NCBI GenBank assembly: GCA_934541105.1 | Contig: CAKTDA010000003.1 | Span: 488,655 to 552,654, forward strand | DNA from: an uncultured Luteitalea sp. | GTDB lineage: Bacteria > Acidobacteriota > Vicinamibacteria > Vicinamibacterales > Vicinamibacteraceae | Length of the DNA: 64,000 nucleotides | Direction of reading: 5' to 3' | Shown: in pieces, positions 8,204 to 18,630 of the stretch | Layout of the letters: each line of letters begins with the position of its first letter | Position numbering within the stretch: position 1 is the stretch's first letter | Program-made: the position numbers and the translations under genes | Notes under the pieces: generated by a model | What the model saw: only the letters and a program-made list of their open reading frames with translations | Database searches by the model: none | Told to the model about the DNA's origin: nothing

Positions 8204-9144
8204 GATGCGGCCTCGTCGGCCATGGCGCGGTGGGGGAGTTGCACGTCGCGGCGCTGCGCGCGGCGGGGAGCGACGTTGTCGCGGTGGCCGGCCGCACGGC
8301 CGCCGACGCGAGCCCGTTCGCGGACCGGCACGGAATCGACCGCGCGGTCGCTGTGGACGACCTCTGGTCGCTGGTCGACGCGGTCGTCATCTGCTCGCCC
8401 ACGCCCGAGCACACGCAGCACGCCGAATCTGCGCTGGCGCACGGCCGGCATGCGCTCGTCGAGTTGCCGGCGACACTGTCTGCCGATGACGGCCGTCGGC
8501 TGGGTGCGCTCGCGGCACGTGCCCGGGCGGTGCTGTGCTGCGCGCACACGAGCCGCTACCTGCCGGCATACCGCGATCTCGCCACGCGCGTCGCGGCTGG
8601 CGACATTGGCACGGTCATCGCGGTGTCCTACGAGCGCGCCGTCCGGCTGCGCGACAAGCGCTGGCTCGACGATGCGCTGGCACACCATGCGGCGCACGCG
8701 CTCGACGTGCTGGACCTGATCGATGGGCCGCTGACGATGGTGCGCGCGGCCATCGGGCCGACGACGAGCGCGCCGCGGGTCGTTCGGCTGGTCGTCCGGA
8801 CGGCGACGGGCGTGTCGGCGACCGTCGGCGTGACCTACGACGAGCCGTGGGCGCGCGGTGCGTGCGTGGTCACTGGGACGAGGGGCGCGCTCGTGACCGA
8901 CGGCTTCACGTTCCTGCGTCGAGTCGACGGCGGCGGGGCCGCGCAGGCGCCAACCGACGCGACCGGGTCCTACGCGAGCGCGATCGCGGCGCAGGACCTG
9001 GACTTCCTCCAGGCGTGCCGGCGGAGCGCGGACGGCGTCTCCTGGGACGTCACCGTGCGCCAGCTCGAACTCGTGGAGACGGCCAGGCGCCTTGCCGCGG
9101 ACGCCCCGCGCCTGGACGCACTCGACGACGTGCCAGACCGCTGA
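8200..9144 (+). CDS. Gfo/Idh/MocA-family NAD(P)-dependent oxidoreductase
   Basis: The start is GTG at 8200, overlapping the preceding TGA (GTGA). The 314-residue product has a Rossmann motif GLVGHGAVGELH near its N-terminus and the C-terminal alpha/beta domain of sugar dehydrogenases, including HHAAHALDVLD around residues 165-175. The conserved EKP motif, whose lysine helps catalysis in this family, reads ELP here. Either catalysis uses another residue or the enzyme has a different role. Members oxidise sugars, inositols or amino-sugar derivatives. As the last gene of the operon it is the natural first oxidative step of the proposed pathway. A frame extending upstream to 8155 was rejected because it overlaps the aldolase gene without a better start. 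Confidence 0.84.
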   Translation: MRCGLVGHGAVGELHVAALRAAGSDVVAVAGRTAADASPFADRHGIDRAVAVDDLWSLVDAVVICSPTPEHTQHAESALAHGRHALVELPATLSADDGRRLGALAARARAVLCCAHTSRYLPAYRDLATRVAAGDIGTVIAVSYERAVRLRDKRWLDDALAHHAAHALDVLDLIDGPLTMVRAAIGPTTSAPRVVRLVVRTATGVSATVGVTYDEPWARGACVVTGTRGALVTDGFTFLRRVDGGGAAQAPTDATGSYASAIAAQDLDFLQACRRSADGVSWDVTVRQLELVETARRLAADAPRLDALDDVPDR

Positions 9145-9272
9145 AGGGCGATCCGGCGGAACGCCGAACATGGCCGACACGAGGTCGGTCGCTACAATCG
9201 CCACGGAGCCGTCACGCACCGCCACAGGTCGCCGCTGCACGGTGATTCGTGTGCTGACTGGAACGCGGCAGA

Positions 9273-9303
9273 CTGCCGACCTGAGCGTCGGCAGCTACAT
9301 TTG
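9273..9303 (+). terminator. Candidate terminator of the sugar-acid operon
   Basis: CTGCCGAC at 9273-9280 pairs perfectly with GTCGGCAG at 9287-9294 around a six-base loop. It is followed by CTACATTTGC, only weakly T-rich. It lies 129 bp after the oxidoreductase stop. Confidence 0.4.
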
Positions 9304-9362
9304 CGGCGGTGTTCAAACTGGGGGTGCTTTGCCAGCGGCAGATCGACTGGCGTCGCGTCAGG

Positions 9363-9374
9363 TCGACGCGTCGA
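9363..9374. repeat. 12-bp perfect palindrome, copy 1
   Basis: TCGACGCGTCGA reads the same on both strands. The identical 12-mer recurs in the argG upstream spacer at 30623-30634. Its function is unknown; it could be a protein-binding site or chance in GC-rich DNA. Confidence 0.4.
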
Positions 9375-9375
9375 T

Positions 9376-9408
9376 GAAAAGGCAACGGCGGGCCGAGACA
9401 GCCCGCCG
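9376..9408 (-). terminator. Intrinsic terminator downstream of rho
   Basis: CGGCGGGC (9386-9393) pairs perfectly with GCCCGCCG (9401-9408) around a seven-base loop. Read on the minus strand, the stem is followed by TTGCCTTTTC, a T-rich tract, as in a classical intrinsic terminator. It sits just beyond the rho stop codon. Confidence 0.75.
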
Positions 9409-9449
9409 CTCCCGGTTCCCGGTACCCGTTCCCGACTCCCGATGCCCGG
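9409..9449 (-). repeat. Degenerate heptamer tandem repeats after rho
   Basis: Read on the minus strand, the bases after the rho stop form successive 7-mers: CGGGCAT, CGGGAGT, CGGGAAC, GGGTACC, GGGAACC. The unit resembles the CGGGATT-type heptamers at 17481-17515 near tig. Confidence 0.6.
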
Positions 9450-9452
9450 CTC

Positions 9453-11018
<1,566 letters not shown>

Positions 11019-11725
11019 AGGTTTTCCAGTCCTTCGCCGGTGAGTGCCGACACTGGCGTCACCGGGGCGTTCAGCGATGTTTCCCATGCGCGTAGGTTGC
11101 GCACCCGCTCGGTGCGCGACAGCTTGTCGATCTTGGCGGCCACGACGTCGGCTGCCAGGTCCTGCGTGGTGAGCCACGCCCAGGCGTTGAGGTCCTGGGC
11201 CAACCCGGGATGGCGCGCGTCCACGATCAGCAGCGCGCCGGTGGGGCCGTACCCTGCGCCGTCCCCGGGTGCCGCAGCACCCGGAGCAGGCCGGCCGAAG
11301 TACATGGACGTGAGCCCGGCGAACATCTGCGCCGAGGCCTCACCGCCTCGCGCATACCCGTAACCCGGCAGGTCCACCAGGAACAGGCGGGCGAGGTCGC
11401 GGTGGCCGTACTCCACCGCATAGACGTTCAACTCGCGCGTCTTGCCAGCCGCGGCGCTCGTCCGCGCCACGCGCGACCCGGTGATGGCGTTGATCAACGT
11501 CGACTTGCCGACGTTGGAGCGCCCCACGAGGGCGAGTTGCGGCGCGCGTTCCCGCGGCAGATCCGCGGCGCTGACGGCGCTGCGGACGAACCGGACGTTC
11601 AAGGCTTTCAAGGTGAGACGACCACAGGCGTGTGACGGAGGGGGGAACGACCGGCCTGTCGTCCGCGGGGCACGGACGCCGGCGTCGCGGCGCGGTCCTT
11701 GCCGACCGCGCCACGCACCCTCCAA

Positions 11726-14110
11726 TCAATGCGTGATGGCGTCGTCACTCGTCGGCTCGACGGCCGCGTCGGGCGAGGCCGGCATGGCCCCCGGCAGCGG
11801 CCCCTCGAGCGCGGTCTTCAGCACCTCGTCCATCGCCTCGACCATGTAGACGTCGAGCGTGTCGAGGACGTTCTTCGGGATGTCGGCCAGGTCCTTCTCG
11901 TTGTCCTTCGGCATGATGATGGTCTTGACGCCGGCGCGGTGGGCCGCCAGCACCTTCTCCTTCACCCCGCCAATCGGCAGGACCTTGCCGCGCAGCGTGA
12001 TCTCGCCGGTCATCGCGACGTCCTTGCGCGCCGGCACCTTCGAGAGCGCCGAAATCATCGCAGTGGCCATCGTGATGCCCGCCGACGGACCGTCCTTCGG
12101 GATCGCGCCTTCCGGCACGTGCACGTGGACGTCCATGGTCTTCCAGAAGTCGGTCGGCAGGCCGTACTCGTTGACGCGCGAGCGCACGAAGCTCATGGCC
12201 GCCTGTGCCGATTCCTGCATGACGTCACCGAGCTTGCCCGTGAGCGTCAGCTTGCCCTTGCCGGGCATCAGCGTGGCCTCGGTGACGAGGATCTCGCCGC
12301 CGACCTCGGTCCATGCCAGGCCCGTGGCCACCCCGATCTCGTTGACTTCCTCGGCCATCGTCGCGCGGTACTTCGGCACGCCGAGGTGCTGCGTGATGGC
12401 CTCGGGCGTGACCTCCTCGAAGTAGCCCGTGCCGTCGGTGACGACGCGGCGGGCGACCTTGCGGCAGACCGACGAGATCTCGCGTTCGAGGTTGCGGACG
12501 CCGGCCTCGCGCGTGTAGCGCTGGATCACGGCGCGCAGGGCGTCCTCGGTGAAGACGATGTTCTTCTCCGACAGCCCGGCGTTCTCGATGGCCTTCGGTG
12601 CGAGGAACCGGCGCGCGATCTCGACCTTCTCCTGCTCGGTGTAGCCGGCAAGCTGCAGCACTTCCATGCGGTCGCGCAGGGCCTGCGGGATCGTGTGCAG
12701 CACGTTGGCCGTGCAGATGAACATCACGTTCGAGAGGTCGTACTCGACGTCGAGGTAGTGATCGAGGAACGCGTTGTTCTGTTCCGGGTCGAGCACCTCG
12801 AGCAGCGCCGCCGACGGGTCGCCGCGGAAGTCCATCGACATCTTGTCCACTTCGTCGAGCAGGAAGACCGGGTTCATCGTGCCGGCCTTCTTCATCATCT
12901 GGATCACCTGGCCGGGGAACGCGCCGATGTAGGTGCGCCGGTGGCCGCGGATCTCCGCCTCGTCGCGCACGCCGCCGAGCGAGAGCCGCACGAACTTGCG
13001 GTTTGTCGCCTTGGCAATCGACTTCGCGAGCGAGGTCTTGCCGACGCCCGGAGGCCCGGCAAACGTGAGGATCGTGCTCTTGGGCTTCTTGACCAGGGTG
13101 CGCACCGCGAGGAACTCGAGGATGCGGTCCTTGATCTTCTCGAGGCCGTGGTGGTCCTGGTTGAGGATCTCCTCGGCGCGCTTGAGGTCGCGGCTCTCCT
13201 TGGTGCGCTTGTGCCACGGCACCGCGATGAGCCAGTCGAGGTAGTTGCGCGAGACGGTGGCCTCGGCCGACATCGGCGGCATGGCCTCGAGGCGACGGAG
13301 CTCCTGCACCGCCTTCTCCTCGACGTCCTTCGGCATCCGGGCGTCCTCGATCTTCTTCTTCAGGTCCTCGATCTCGTTGCCCTTGTCTTCCTTGCGGCCC
13401 AGTTCCTTCTGGATCGCCTTCATCTTCTCGTTGAGGTAGTACTCCTTCTGCGCCTTCTCCATCTGCTTCTTCACGCGAGACTGGATGCGGCGGTCCACCT
13501 GGAGCTTGTCCACCTCGACTTCGAGCACGGACGCGATGCGGTTCAGGCGCTCGAGCGGCGACACGATCTCGAGGAGGTTCTGCTTCTCCTCGATGCCGAC
13601 GAGCATGTGGGCGGCAATGGTGTCGGCAAGGCGCGCGGGGTCGTCCACGCGCACGGCGGCAATCATCGCGTCGTAGTGCAGGTTGTTCGAGAGCTTCACG
13701 TACTGCTCGAACAGCGACACCACGCGCGCCATCGTGGCCTCGACCTCGCTGGCGGTCTCGCGCTGCCGGCCGATGACCTTCACCACGACGCGGAAGAAGC
13801 CCTTGTCCTCCTTCCACTCGACGGCCCGGCCGCGATCCACGCCCTCGACGAGCACCTTGATGTTGCCGTCGGGCAGCTTCAGGCTCTGGACGATGTTGGC
13901 CACGCAGCCCATCGTGTAGATGTCGGCCGGCTGCGGATCGTCGGTCGCGGCGTCGTGCTGGGCGGCCAGGAAGATGCGCTTGTCCTTGCCGAGCGCATGT
14001 TCGAGGGCCCGAATCGACGACGGCCGCCCGATCACGAACGGCATCATCATGTGCGGGAACACGACGACATCGCGGAGCGGGACGATCGGGAGGGTTTCGA
14101 AGACTTCCAT
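11726..14110 (-). CDS. lon: ATP-dependent Lon protease
   Basis: This 794-residue LonA protease degrades misfolded and regulatory proteins. It has the N-terminal substrate-binding domain ([13 protein letters not shown] at the start), a coiled-coil middle, the AAA+ module with P-loop GPPGVGKTS and Walker [11 protein letters not shown], and the peptidase domain. The catalytic Ser lies in [13 protein letters not shown] (about 676) and the Lys in GGVKEK (about 717). Length and motifs are standard. The ATG at 14110 begins at the conserved family N-terminus. A candidate heat-shock-like promoter lies immediately upstream and a hairpin separates lon from clpX, so lon is probably transcribed on its own as well as with its neighbours. 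Confidence 0.97.
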   Translation of the reverse strand: MEVFETLPIVPLRDVVVFPHMMMPFVIGRPSSIRALEHALGKDKRIFLAAQHDAATDDPQPADIYTMGCVANIVQSLKLPDGNIKVLVEGVDRGRAVEWKEDKGFFRVVVKVIGRQRETASEVEATMARVVSLFEQYVKLSNNLHYDAMIAAVRVDDPARLADTIAAHMLVGIEEKQNLLEIVSPLERLNRIASVLEVEVDKLQVDRRIQSRVKKQMEKAQKEYYLNEKMKAIQKELGRKEDKGNEIEDLKKKIEDARMPKDVEEKAVQELRRLEAMPPMSAEATVSRNYLDWLIAVPWHKRTKESRDLKRAEEILNQDHHGLEKIKDRILEFLAVRTLVKKPKSTILTFAGPPGVGKTSLAKSIAKATNRKFVRLSLGGVRDEAEIRGHRRTYIGAFPGQVIQMMKKAGTMNPVFLLDEVDKMSMDFRGDPSAALLEVLDPEQNNAFLDHYLDVEYDLSNVMFICTANVLHTIPQALRDRMEVLQLAGYTEQEKVEIARRFLAPKAIENAGLSEKNIVFTEDALRAVIQRYTREAGVRNLEREISSVCRKVARRVVTDGTGYFEEVTPEAITQHLGVPKYRATMAEEVNEIGVATGLAWTEVGGEILVTEATLMPGKGKLTLTGKLGDVMQESAQAAMSFVRSRVNEYGLPTDFWKTMDVHVHVPEGAIPKDGPSAGITMATAMISALSKVPARKDVAMTGEITLRGKVLPIGGVKEKVLAAHRAGVKTIIMPKDNEKDLADIPKNVLDTLDVYMVEAMDEVLKTALEGPLPGAMPASPDAAVEPTSDDAITH

Positions 14111-14117
14111 GAATCAG

Positions 14118-14147
14118 TTGTCGGGAATCAACCGGTGACTTGTCAAG
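14118..14147 (-). promoter_or_regulatory. Candidate heat-shock-type promoter of lon
   Basis: On the minus strand CTTGACA (14147-14141) and CCCGACAA (14125-14118) are separated by 15 bases. This resembles the sigma-32 pattern of CTTGAAA and CCCCATNT boxes. Only 7 bases separate the downstream box from the lon ATG, implying a very short or absent leader. E. coli lon is known to be a heat-shock gene; use of an equivalent factor here is inference. Confidence 0.4.
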
Positions 14148-14162
14148 GCGCCGCGGCGCGTG

Positions 14163-14180
14163 CCTCCCCGTTCGGGGAGG
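14163..14180 (-). terminator. Hairpin between clpX and lon
   Basis: CCTCCCC (14163-14169) pairs with GGGGAGG (14174-14180) around a GTTC loop, 25 bp after the clpX stop. No T-tract follows, so it may attenuate or protect the transcript end rather than act as a full terminator. Confidence 0.4.
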
Positions 14181-14204
14181 GTCTGGCGGATCCGGGCCGG
14201 GCGC

Positions 14205-15452
14205 CTACCCGGCCTTCTCCATGACCGTAATCGGCTTTTCCTTCGCTTCGACGACTTCACGCGTGATGACGCACTCGCGAATCTTCTTCTGACCGGGCAC
14301 GGTGTACATCACGTCGAGCATCAACTCCTCGATGATCATTCGCAGCCCGCGCGCGCCGATCTTGCGCGTCAGCGCCTGCTCGGCAATCGCCTCGAGCGCG
14401 TCGTCGGTGAAGCGCAGCTTGACGTTCTCGTACTCGAGCAGCTTCACGTACTGCTTGGTGATCGCGTTGCGCGGCGTGGTCAGGATCTGGACGAGCGCCG
14501 GACGGTCGAGCTCGTGCAGGGTGGCCACCACCGGCAGGCGCCCGACGAACTCCGGGATCAGCCCGTACCGGATGAGGTCCTGCGGCTCGATCTGCTCGAG
14601 CGTCGTGCCGACGTCCTTGGTCTGGAAATGCGTGACGTCGGCCTTGAAGCCGAGGGTCTTCTTGCCGACCCGCCGCTCGATGACCTTCTCGAGCCCGACG
14701 AACGCCCCGCCGCAGATGAACAGGATGTTTGTCGTGTCGACCTGGAAGAACTCCTGGTGGGGGTGCTTGCGCCCGCCCTGCGGCGGCACGTTGGCGACCG
14801 TGCCCTCCAGGATCTTCAGGAGCGCCTGCTGCACGCCTTCGCCGCTCACGTCGCGCGTGATGGACGGGTTCTCGTCCTTGCGGCAGATCTTGTCCACCTC
14901 GTCGACGTAGATGATCCCCTGCTGGGCCTTCTCGATGTCGCCACCGGCGGCCTGGAGCAGCTTGAGGATGATGTTCTCGACGTCCTCGCCGACGTACCCC
15001 GCCTCGGTGAGCGTGGTGGCGTCCACGATGGTGAACGGTACCGAGAGGAGCCGCGCGAGCGTCTGCGCGAGCAGGGTCTTGCCCGTGCCGGTCGGGCCGA
15101 TCAGCAGGATGTTCGACTTCTGCAGCTCGACTTCGTTCCGGTTGCGCGACTGCTTGCCGATCTCGATCCGCTTGTAGTGGTTGTAGACCGCGACCGCGAG
15201 GCGCTTCTTCGTCTGTTCCTGGCCGATGACGTACTCGTCGAGGAACTTCTTGATCTCCTGCGGCGTCGGCAGGGACGAGCGGGTGCCCTTGGCCTCGAAG
15301 CGGTTGTCGTCCGCGATGATGTCGTTGCAGACCTCGACGCACTCGTCGCAGATGAAGACGGTGGGTCCGGCAATCAGCTTGCGGACGTCGTTCTGATCCT
15401 TGTTGCAGAACGAGCACCGCAGCACTTCGTTCTCGCCGTTCTTCTTGACCAT
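14205..15452 (-). CDS. clpX: ATP-dependent unfoldase ClpX
   Basis: ClpX recognises and unfolds substrates and feeds them to ClpP. The 415-residue product has the N-terminal zinc-binding domain with paired cysteines (CSFCNKD and CDECVEVC), then the AAA+ domain with P-loop [12 protein letters not shown] and Walker [11 protein letters not shown], and an IGF-type loop region before the C-terminal small domain. The ATG at 15452 ([15 protein letters not shown]) gives the canonical N-terminus; 18 upstream codons in the frame were dropped. clpP lies 66 bp upstream on the same strand, the usual clpP-clpX order. All key motifs are intact. Confidence 0.97.
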   Translation of the reverse strand: MVKKNGENEVLRCSFCNKDQNDVRKLIAGPTVFICDECVEVCNDIIADDNRFEAKGTRSSLPTPQEIKKFLDEYVIGQEQTKKRLAVAVYNHYKRIEIGKQSRNRNEVELQKSNILLIGPTGTGKTLLAQTLARLLSVPFTIVDATTLTEAGYVGEDVENIILKLLQAAGGDIEKAQQGIIYVDEVDKICRKDENPSITRDVSGEGVQQALLKILEGTVANVPPQGGRKHPHQEFFQVDTTNILFICGGAFVGLEKVIERRVGKKTLGFKADVTHFQTKDVGTTLEQIEPQDLIRYGLIPEFVGRLPVVATLHELDRPALVQILTTPRNAITKQYVKLLEYENVKLRFTDDALEAIAEQALTRKIGARGLRMIIEELMLDVMYTVPGQKKIRECVITREVVEAKEKPITVMEKAG

Positions 15453-15518
15453 GGGACGGGACTCTAGGGCGTCACCCGGATGGCGCCGGCCGCGCAGGGG
15501 CGGCACGGCACGAGGCGA

Positions 15519-16124
15519 TCAGCTGCGCTTGCGGAGGACATCGTCGATGATACCGTACTCGCGCGCCTGCTCGGCCGACATGATGTAGTCGCGCTCGGTA
15601 TCGGCCTGGAGCCGCTCGATCGGCTGCCCGGTGTGATCCGCGAGGATCTCGTTCAGCCGGTGCCGCATCCGCAGGATTTCCTTGGCATGGATGTCGATGT
15701 CGGTGGCCTGCCCGCCGACCCCGCCCTGCACCCACGGCTGGTGGATCAGGATGCGCGAGTTCGGGAGGGCGTACCGCTTCCCCTTGGTGCCCCCGGCGAG
15801 CAGCACCGCGCCGAACGACGCGCACTGGCCGAGGCAATAGGTCGAGACGTCGGGCCGGATGTACTGCATCGTGTCGTAGATCGCCAGTCCGGCGGTGATC
15901 GACCCGCCCGGGCTGTTGATGTAGAGCAGGATGTCGCGCTCCGGATCCTCGGCCTCGAGGAAGAGCATCTGGGCAATCACCAGGCTCGCCACCGAGTCGT
16001 CGATCGGCGTCCCGATGAAGATGATGCTGTCCTTCAGCAGGCGCGAGAAGATGTCGTACGCCCGCTCGCCGCGGTTGGTCTGCTCGACCACCATCGGGAC
16101 CAGCTGCATGCGCGGATCGGTCAT
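15519..16124 (-). CDS. clpP: ATP-dependent Clp protease proteolytic subunit
   Basis: This is the 201-residue serine protease subunit that forms the double heptameric chamber. The triad fits Ser103 ([11 protein letters not shown]), His128 ([10 protein letters not shown]) and Asp175 ([10 protein letters not shown]), with the YINSPGGS oxyanion loop near 69-75. The segment before the serine is CASF where most ClpPs have AASM, a minor variant that leaves the serine in place. No long propeptide is visible. The gene sits 50 bp after tig and 66 bp before clpX on the same strand, so the three probably share a transcript. Confidence 0.96.
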   Translation of the reverse strand: MTDPRMQLVPMVVEQTNRGERAYDIFSRLLKDSIIFIGTPIDDSVASLVIAQMLFLEAEDPERDILLYINSPGGSITAGLAIYDTMQYIRPDVSTYCLGQCASFGAVLLAGGTKGKRYALPNSRILIHQPWVQGGVGGQATDIDIHAKEILRMRHRLNEILADHTGQPIERLQADTERDYIMSAEQAREYGIIDDVLRKRS

Positions 16125-16174
16125 GAGTTCAACAAGAAGTCAGGGGGAGGAAACGCGTCGGGGAGGCGTGGACT

Positions 16175-17476
16175 TCACGCCCCCTGAATCGTAGCACGCG
16201 CCATCGCGTGCGAGACCGCCTTCTCCCGCAGCAGTCCGGTCCTGATGTTCTCGAGCTGGTCCTGCTGCGCCAACTGCGCCTTCACTTCCGGCAGCGTCCG
16301 ACCCGCCCGCGTGGCATATCCCGAGATATCGGCATCCAGCTCGTCTTCCGATACCTCGATGCCCTCACGCCTGACGATCTCGTCCAGCACGAGCACGCTC
16401 CGGACCGTCGCCACGGCCGGATCCTGCTGCTGCTTGCGGAATTCGTCCCAGTCGATGGCCGCCTGCCGCGGGTCCACGCCCTGGTCCATCAGGCGGCGGG
16501 CGAACTCCTCGACCCGGCGGTCCACTTCGCGTGACACCATGCCCTCGGGCACCTCGCCCGTCAGCCGGCCGGCCAGCTGCTCCAGCAACTGCTGGCGCAT
16601 GCGGCGCGTCCGTTCGCGCTCGGCGTCCTCCTCGAGGTCGGTCCGGACACGGGCCCGCAGGTCGTCGAGCGTCTGGAACTCTCCGAGATCCTTCGCGAAC
16701 TCGTCGTCGAGCGTCGGCAGCATGCGGCGGCGCAGTCCCGTGACGTCGATGGCGTACTCCACGCGGGCGCCGGCCATCTCCTCCACCTCGTAGTCGGACG
16801 GGAATGCCACCTCGAAAGTCTTCTTTGTGCCAGGAGTCACGCCGAGCAGGCCCTCGTCGAACCCCGGAGGATTGCCCGCGGCGCCAATCTCGGCGGGCAC
16901 GCCGTCGTGGCTCTCGGGCTCCTCGGGCTCGATCTCGGCGCCCTGGGGCCCGGTCAGCCGCCGACGGGTCAGGTTCATCACCACCGTGTCGCCCGCTTCG
17001 GCAGCCCGCTCGTCCACGGGCTCCATCCTCGCGAGACGGTCGCGCAGCCGCGACAGCGCCTGGTCGACGTCGTCGTCGGACACCGGCATCTCCGGCCGCT
17101 GGACGGTCAGGGTGGAGAGATCGCCCGGGTCGACAGGCGGTGCGGTCTCGATGGCGGCCGTGAAGGTCAGCGGCTGGCCTTCCTCGAGCTTGAGGTCGCG
17201 CACCTTGGGCGTGTCCACCGGCTGCACCCCCCGGTCACGCAGCGCATCCCCGACGATCCGCGGAATCAGGTCGTGCGCGACGTCGTGCAGGATGTCGTCG
17301 CGGAACCGCCGGCGCACCACGTGGATGGGCGCCTTTCCGGGCCGGAATCCCGGCAGGCGCGCCGCCCGGGCGTAGCGCTGCGAGATCCGGGCGACCTCGA
17401 CTTCCACCACTTCCTGCGGGACCTCGACGCTCAAGGTCTTTCGTGTTTCGCTGACGTCGGTGAGTTCGACCTTCAT
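16175..17476 (-). CDS. tig: Trigger factor, ribosome-associated chaperone
   Basis: Trigger factor binds at the ribosome exit tunnel and shields nascent chains. The 433-residue product starts at ATG 17476 (MKVELTDVSETRKTLSVEV), the conserved ribosome-binding domain with signature GFRPGKAP near residue 43. An FKBP-type prolyl-isomerase-like middle domain (about 150-245, GDTVVMNLTRRRL...) follows, then the helical C-terminal domain. The middle domain carries an acidic insert. A longer frame runs upstream across the repeat array and tRNA, but that part has no coding character. clpP follows 50 bp downstream. Function is certain from the domain order and context. Confidence 0.95.
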   Translation of the reverse strand: MKVELTDVSETRKTLSVEVPQEVVEVEVARISQRYARAARLPGFRPGKAPIHVVRRRFRDDILHDVAHDLIPRIVGDALRDRGVQPVDTPKVRDLKLEEGQPLTFTAAIETAPPVDPGDLSTLTVQRPEMPVSDDDVDQALSRLRDRLARMEPVDERAAEAGDTVVMNLTRRRLTGPQGAEIEPEEPESHDGVPAEIGAAGNPPGFDEGLLGVTPGTKKTFEVAFPSDYEVEEMAGARVEYAIDVTGLRRRMLPTLDDEFAKDLGEFQTLDDLRARVRTDLEEDAERERTRRMRQQLLEQLAGRLTGEVPEGMVSREVDRRVEEFARRLMDQGVDPRQAAIDWDEFRKQQQDPAVATVRSVLVLDEIVRREGIEVSEDELDADISGYATRAGRTLPEVKAQLAQQDQLENIRTGLLREKAVSHAMARATIQGA

Positions 17477-17480
17477 CGTA

Positions 17481-17515
17481 TTCGGGACTCGGGATACAGG
17501 ATTCGGGATTCGGGC
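17481..17515 (+). repeat. Degenerate heptamer tandem repeats upstream of tig
   Basis: Five consecutive 7-mers are seen: TTCGGGA, CTCGGGA, TACAGGA, TTCGGGA, TTCGGGC. They lie between the tig start and the REP-like array, in tig's 5' leader if it is transcribed from the tRNA promoter. The unit resembles the repeat after rho. Confidence 0.65.
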
Positions 17516-17580
17516 GACTCGCGTCACCGATCGGGCAGGGCGGGCCGGCGACACGGCAAACCGAGGCTTCTGCAGCCCGG

Positions 17581-17706
17581 CGAAGCTCGCGACGGCCGCC
17601 GGCCTGCCAGACGAAGCTCGCGTCAGCCGCGGGGCCTGCCCAGACGAAGCTCGCGACAGCCGCGGGGCCTGCCCAGACGAAGCTCGCGACAGCGAGCGAA
17701 GTCTGG
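17581..17706. repeat. REP-like direct repeats ending in a two-part hairpin next to tRNA-Leu
   Basis: CGAAGCTCGC occurs at 17581, 17612, 17645 and 17678 (spacing 31, 33 and 33 bp) within longer near-identical units that include GCCGCGGGGCCTGCCCAGA. The last unit folds into a hairpin. CCAGAC (17673-17678) pairs with GTCTGG (17701-17706), and GCTCGC (17682-17687) pairs with GCGAGC (17692-17697) across a 3x3 internal loop. The outer arm includes the three bases encoding the tRNA CCA end. This is the architecture of REP/BIME-type repeats. Confidence 0.7.
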
Positions 17707-17790
17707 TGCGAAAGGCGGGACTCGAACCCGCACAGCCTTCCGGCCACCGGATCCTAAGTCCGGCGCGTCTGCCAGTTCCGCCACTTTCGC
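17704..17790 (-). tRNA. tRNA-Leu (anticodon UAG)
   Basis: Read on the minus strand, the 87-base gene starts GCGAAAG at 17790 and pairs with CUUUCGC before discriminator A and an encoded CCA (17706-17704). The D arm GGCGGAACUGGCAGACGC, the anticodon stem-loop GCCGGACUUAGGAUCCGGU with anticodon UAG, a long variable arm (GGCCGGAAGGCUGU) typical of class II tRNAs, and the T arm GCGGGUUCGAGUCCCGC are all present. A promoter-like pair of boxes lies upstream. The gene reads CUA-type leucine codons and may share a transcript with tig. Confidence 0.97.
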
Positions 17791-17811
17791 GTGAAGCCCG
17801 CGGAACACGCC

Positions 17812-17840
17812 ACGCTACCACTGCGCCCGGGCTGCGTCAA
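17812..17840 (-). promoter_or_regulatory. Candidate vegetative promoter of tRNA-Leu
   Basis: On the minus strand TTGACG (17840-17835) is followed after 17 bases by TAGCGT (17817-17812). The expected start lies about 15 bases before the mature tRNA 5' end. The -35 box matches 5 of 6 consensus bases; the -10 box is weak. Confidence 0.5.
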
Positions 17841-18062
17841 TGAGGCGACGTGTACGTCCTGCCGGCTGCTGTTCGTCCTGACGACAGCCGCAAGCACCCG
17901 GACAGCCGCGGCGCTTGTTGACGGCAACTCGTTGAGCAGGTGCGACTTGCAGTCGTCTGTGGACACGTCGCACGGGAGTGGCGTGGTTCCTGCCTTGATC
18001 CCGGACGGCACCCGCGCCCGGGTGTCTTCCGACTGGGTGTCGAGACGCCCGGAGGAGGAGCC

Positions 18063-18524
18063 ATGACGAGGCATCTGCTGACGTTCACCGGCGCCGTCCT
18101 GCTCGCCACGAGCCTGCACGCGCAGGCGCCGACTCCGGCCACCCAACCCGTCCGGCCGCCGGACCGCAGGCCGGCTGGCGAACCGCCGCCGCTGCCCGCC
18201 CCCGAGCGAGGGGGAGACGACGAACGCGCGTTCCCCGGACGTTCGACGCCGGAGGATGGGGACCCCGAGGTCGGGACGCTCGTGCTCAAGGGGTGCCTCG
18301 AGCGCGTCGATGCAAGAGCATTCCGTCTGCGGCCGGTGCGCGGAGACCAGGCGACCGTGACGGCCGATGTCCAGTTGCAGGGTGCCGTCGAGGCGCTGCG
18401 GACTCATGTCGGATCGGTCGTCGAGGTGCGCGGCACCTACGAACAGGGCACGCCGGCGTCGAGCAAGGCGTTCTTCAGCGTCACGCGCGTGACAAAGCGC
18501 CCCGGCACCTGCAAGCCGTCGTAG
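18063..18524 (+). CDS. Small secreted protein with a C-terminal OB-like domain
   Basis: The ATG at 18063 follows GGAGGAG at ideal spacing; the frame upstream of it is non-coding. The 153-residue product has a signal peptide ending near residue 20 (LLATSLHAQA), a Pro- and charge-rich linker to about residue 70, and a compact domain with LVLKGCLERVDARAFRLRP and HVGSVVEVRGTYE. This GCL...HVG..VEV.GT pattern recurs in short exported acidobacterial proteins and suggests a small beta-barrel. No enzymatic motif is visible. The preceding 272 bp back to the tRNA hold no other gene I can support. The function is unknown. Confidence 0.75.
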   Translation: MTRHLLTFTGAVLLATSLHAQAPTPATQPVRPPDRRPAGEPPPLPAPERGGDDERAFPGRSTPEDGDPEVGTLVLKGCLERVDARAFRLRPVRGDQATVTADVQLQGAVEALRTHVGSVVEVRGTYEQGTPASSKAFFSVTRVTKRPGTCKPS

Positions 18525-18630
18525 GCGCCCGTTTCCGGAGGGATATCGGATCCTTTCTCCAGTCGCCTCACCGGAGAATACCGGCTGAGCTACGCATGAG
18601 GTGGTACGATGTCCCCCGGCTTTCTCTGAC

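Larger units (their letters stand above)
9145..9452. other. Convergent intergenic spacer of 308 bp
   Basis: No convincing gene lies between the end of the sugar-acid operon and the end of rho. The spacer holds a TACAAT box at about 9192, a perfect 8-bp hairpin at 9273-9294, a 12-bp palindrome at 9363-9374, the rho terminator hairpin at 9386-9408 and degenerate heptamer repeats at 9409-9449. A frame open across it has no family-like sequence. Confidence 0.6.

Noticed and set aside
11699..14224. Open reading frame of about 840 codons antisense to lon
   Set aside because: Mirror of the lon reading frame in GC-rich DNA; no domain-like sequence.
14205..15452. Possible fusion or split of clpX
   Set aside because: All ClpX motifs are in one uninterrupted frame of normal length.
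15519..16124. ClpP catalytic loss because of the CASF segment
   Set aside because: The catalytic serine, histidine and aspartate are all present; the change is next to the serine only.
17476..17821. N-terminal extension of trigger factor through the tRNA
   Set aside because: Encodes the REP-like repeats and the tRNA complement; not protein-coding.
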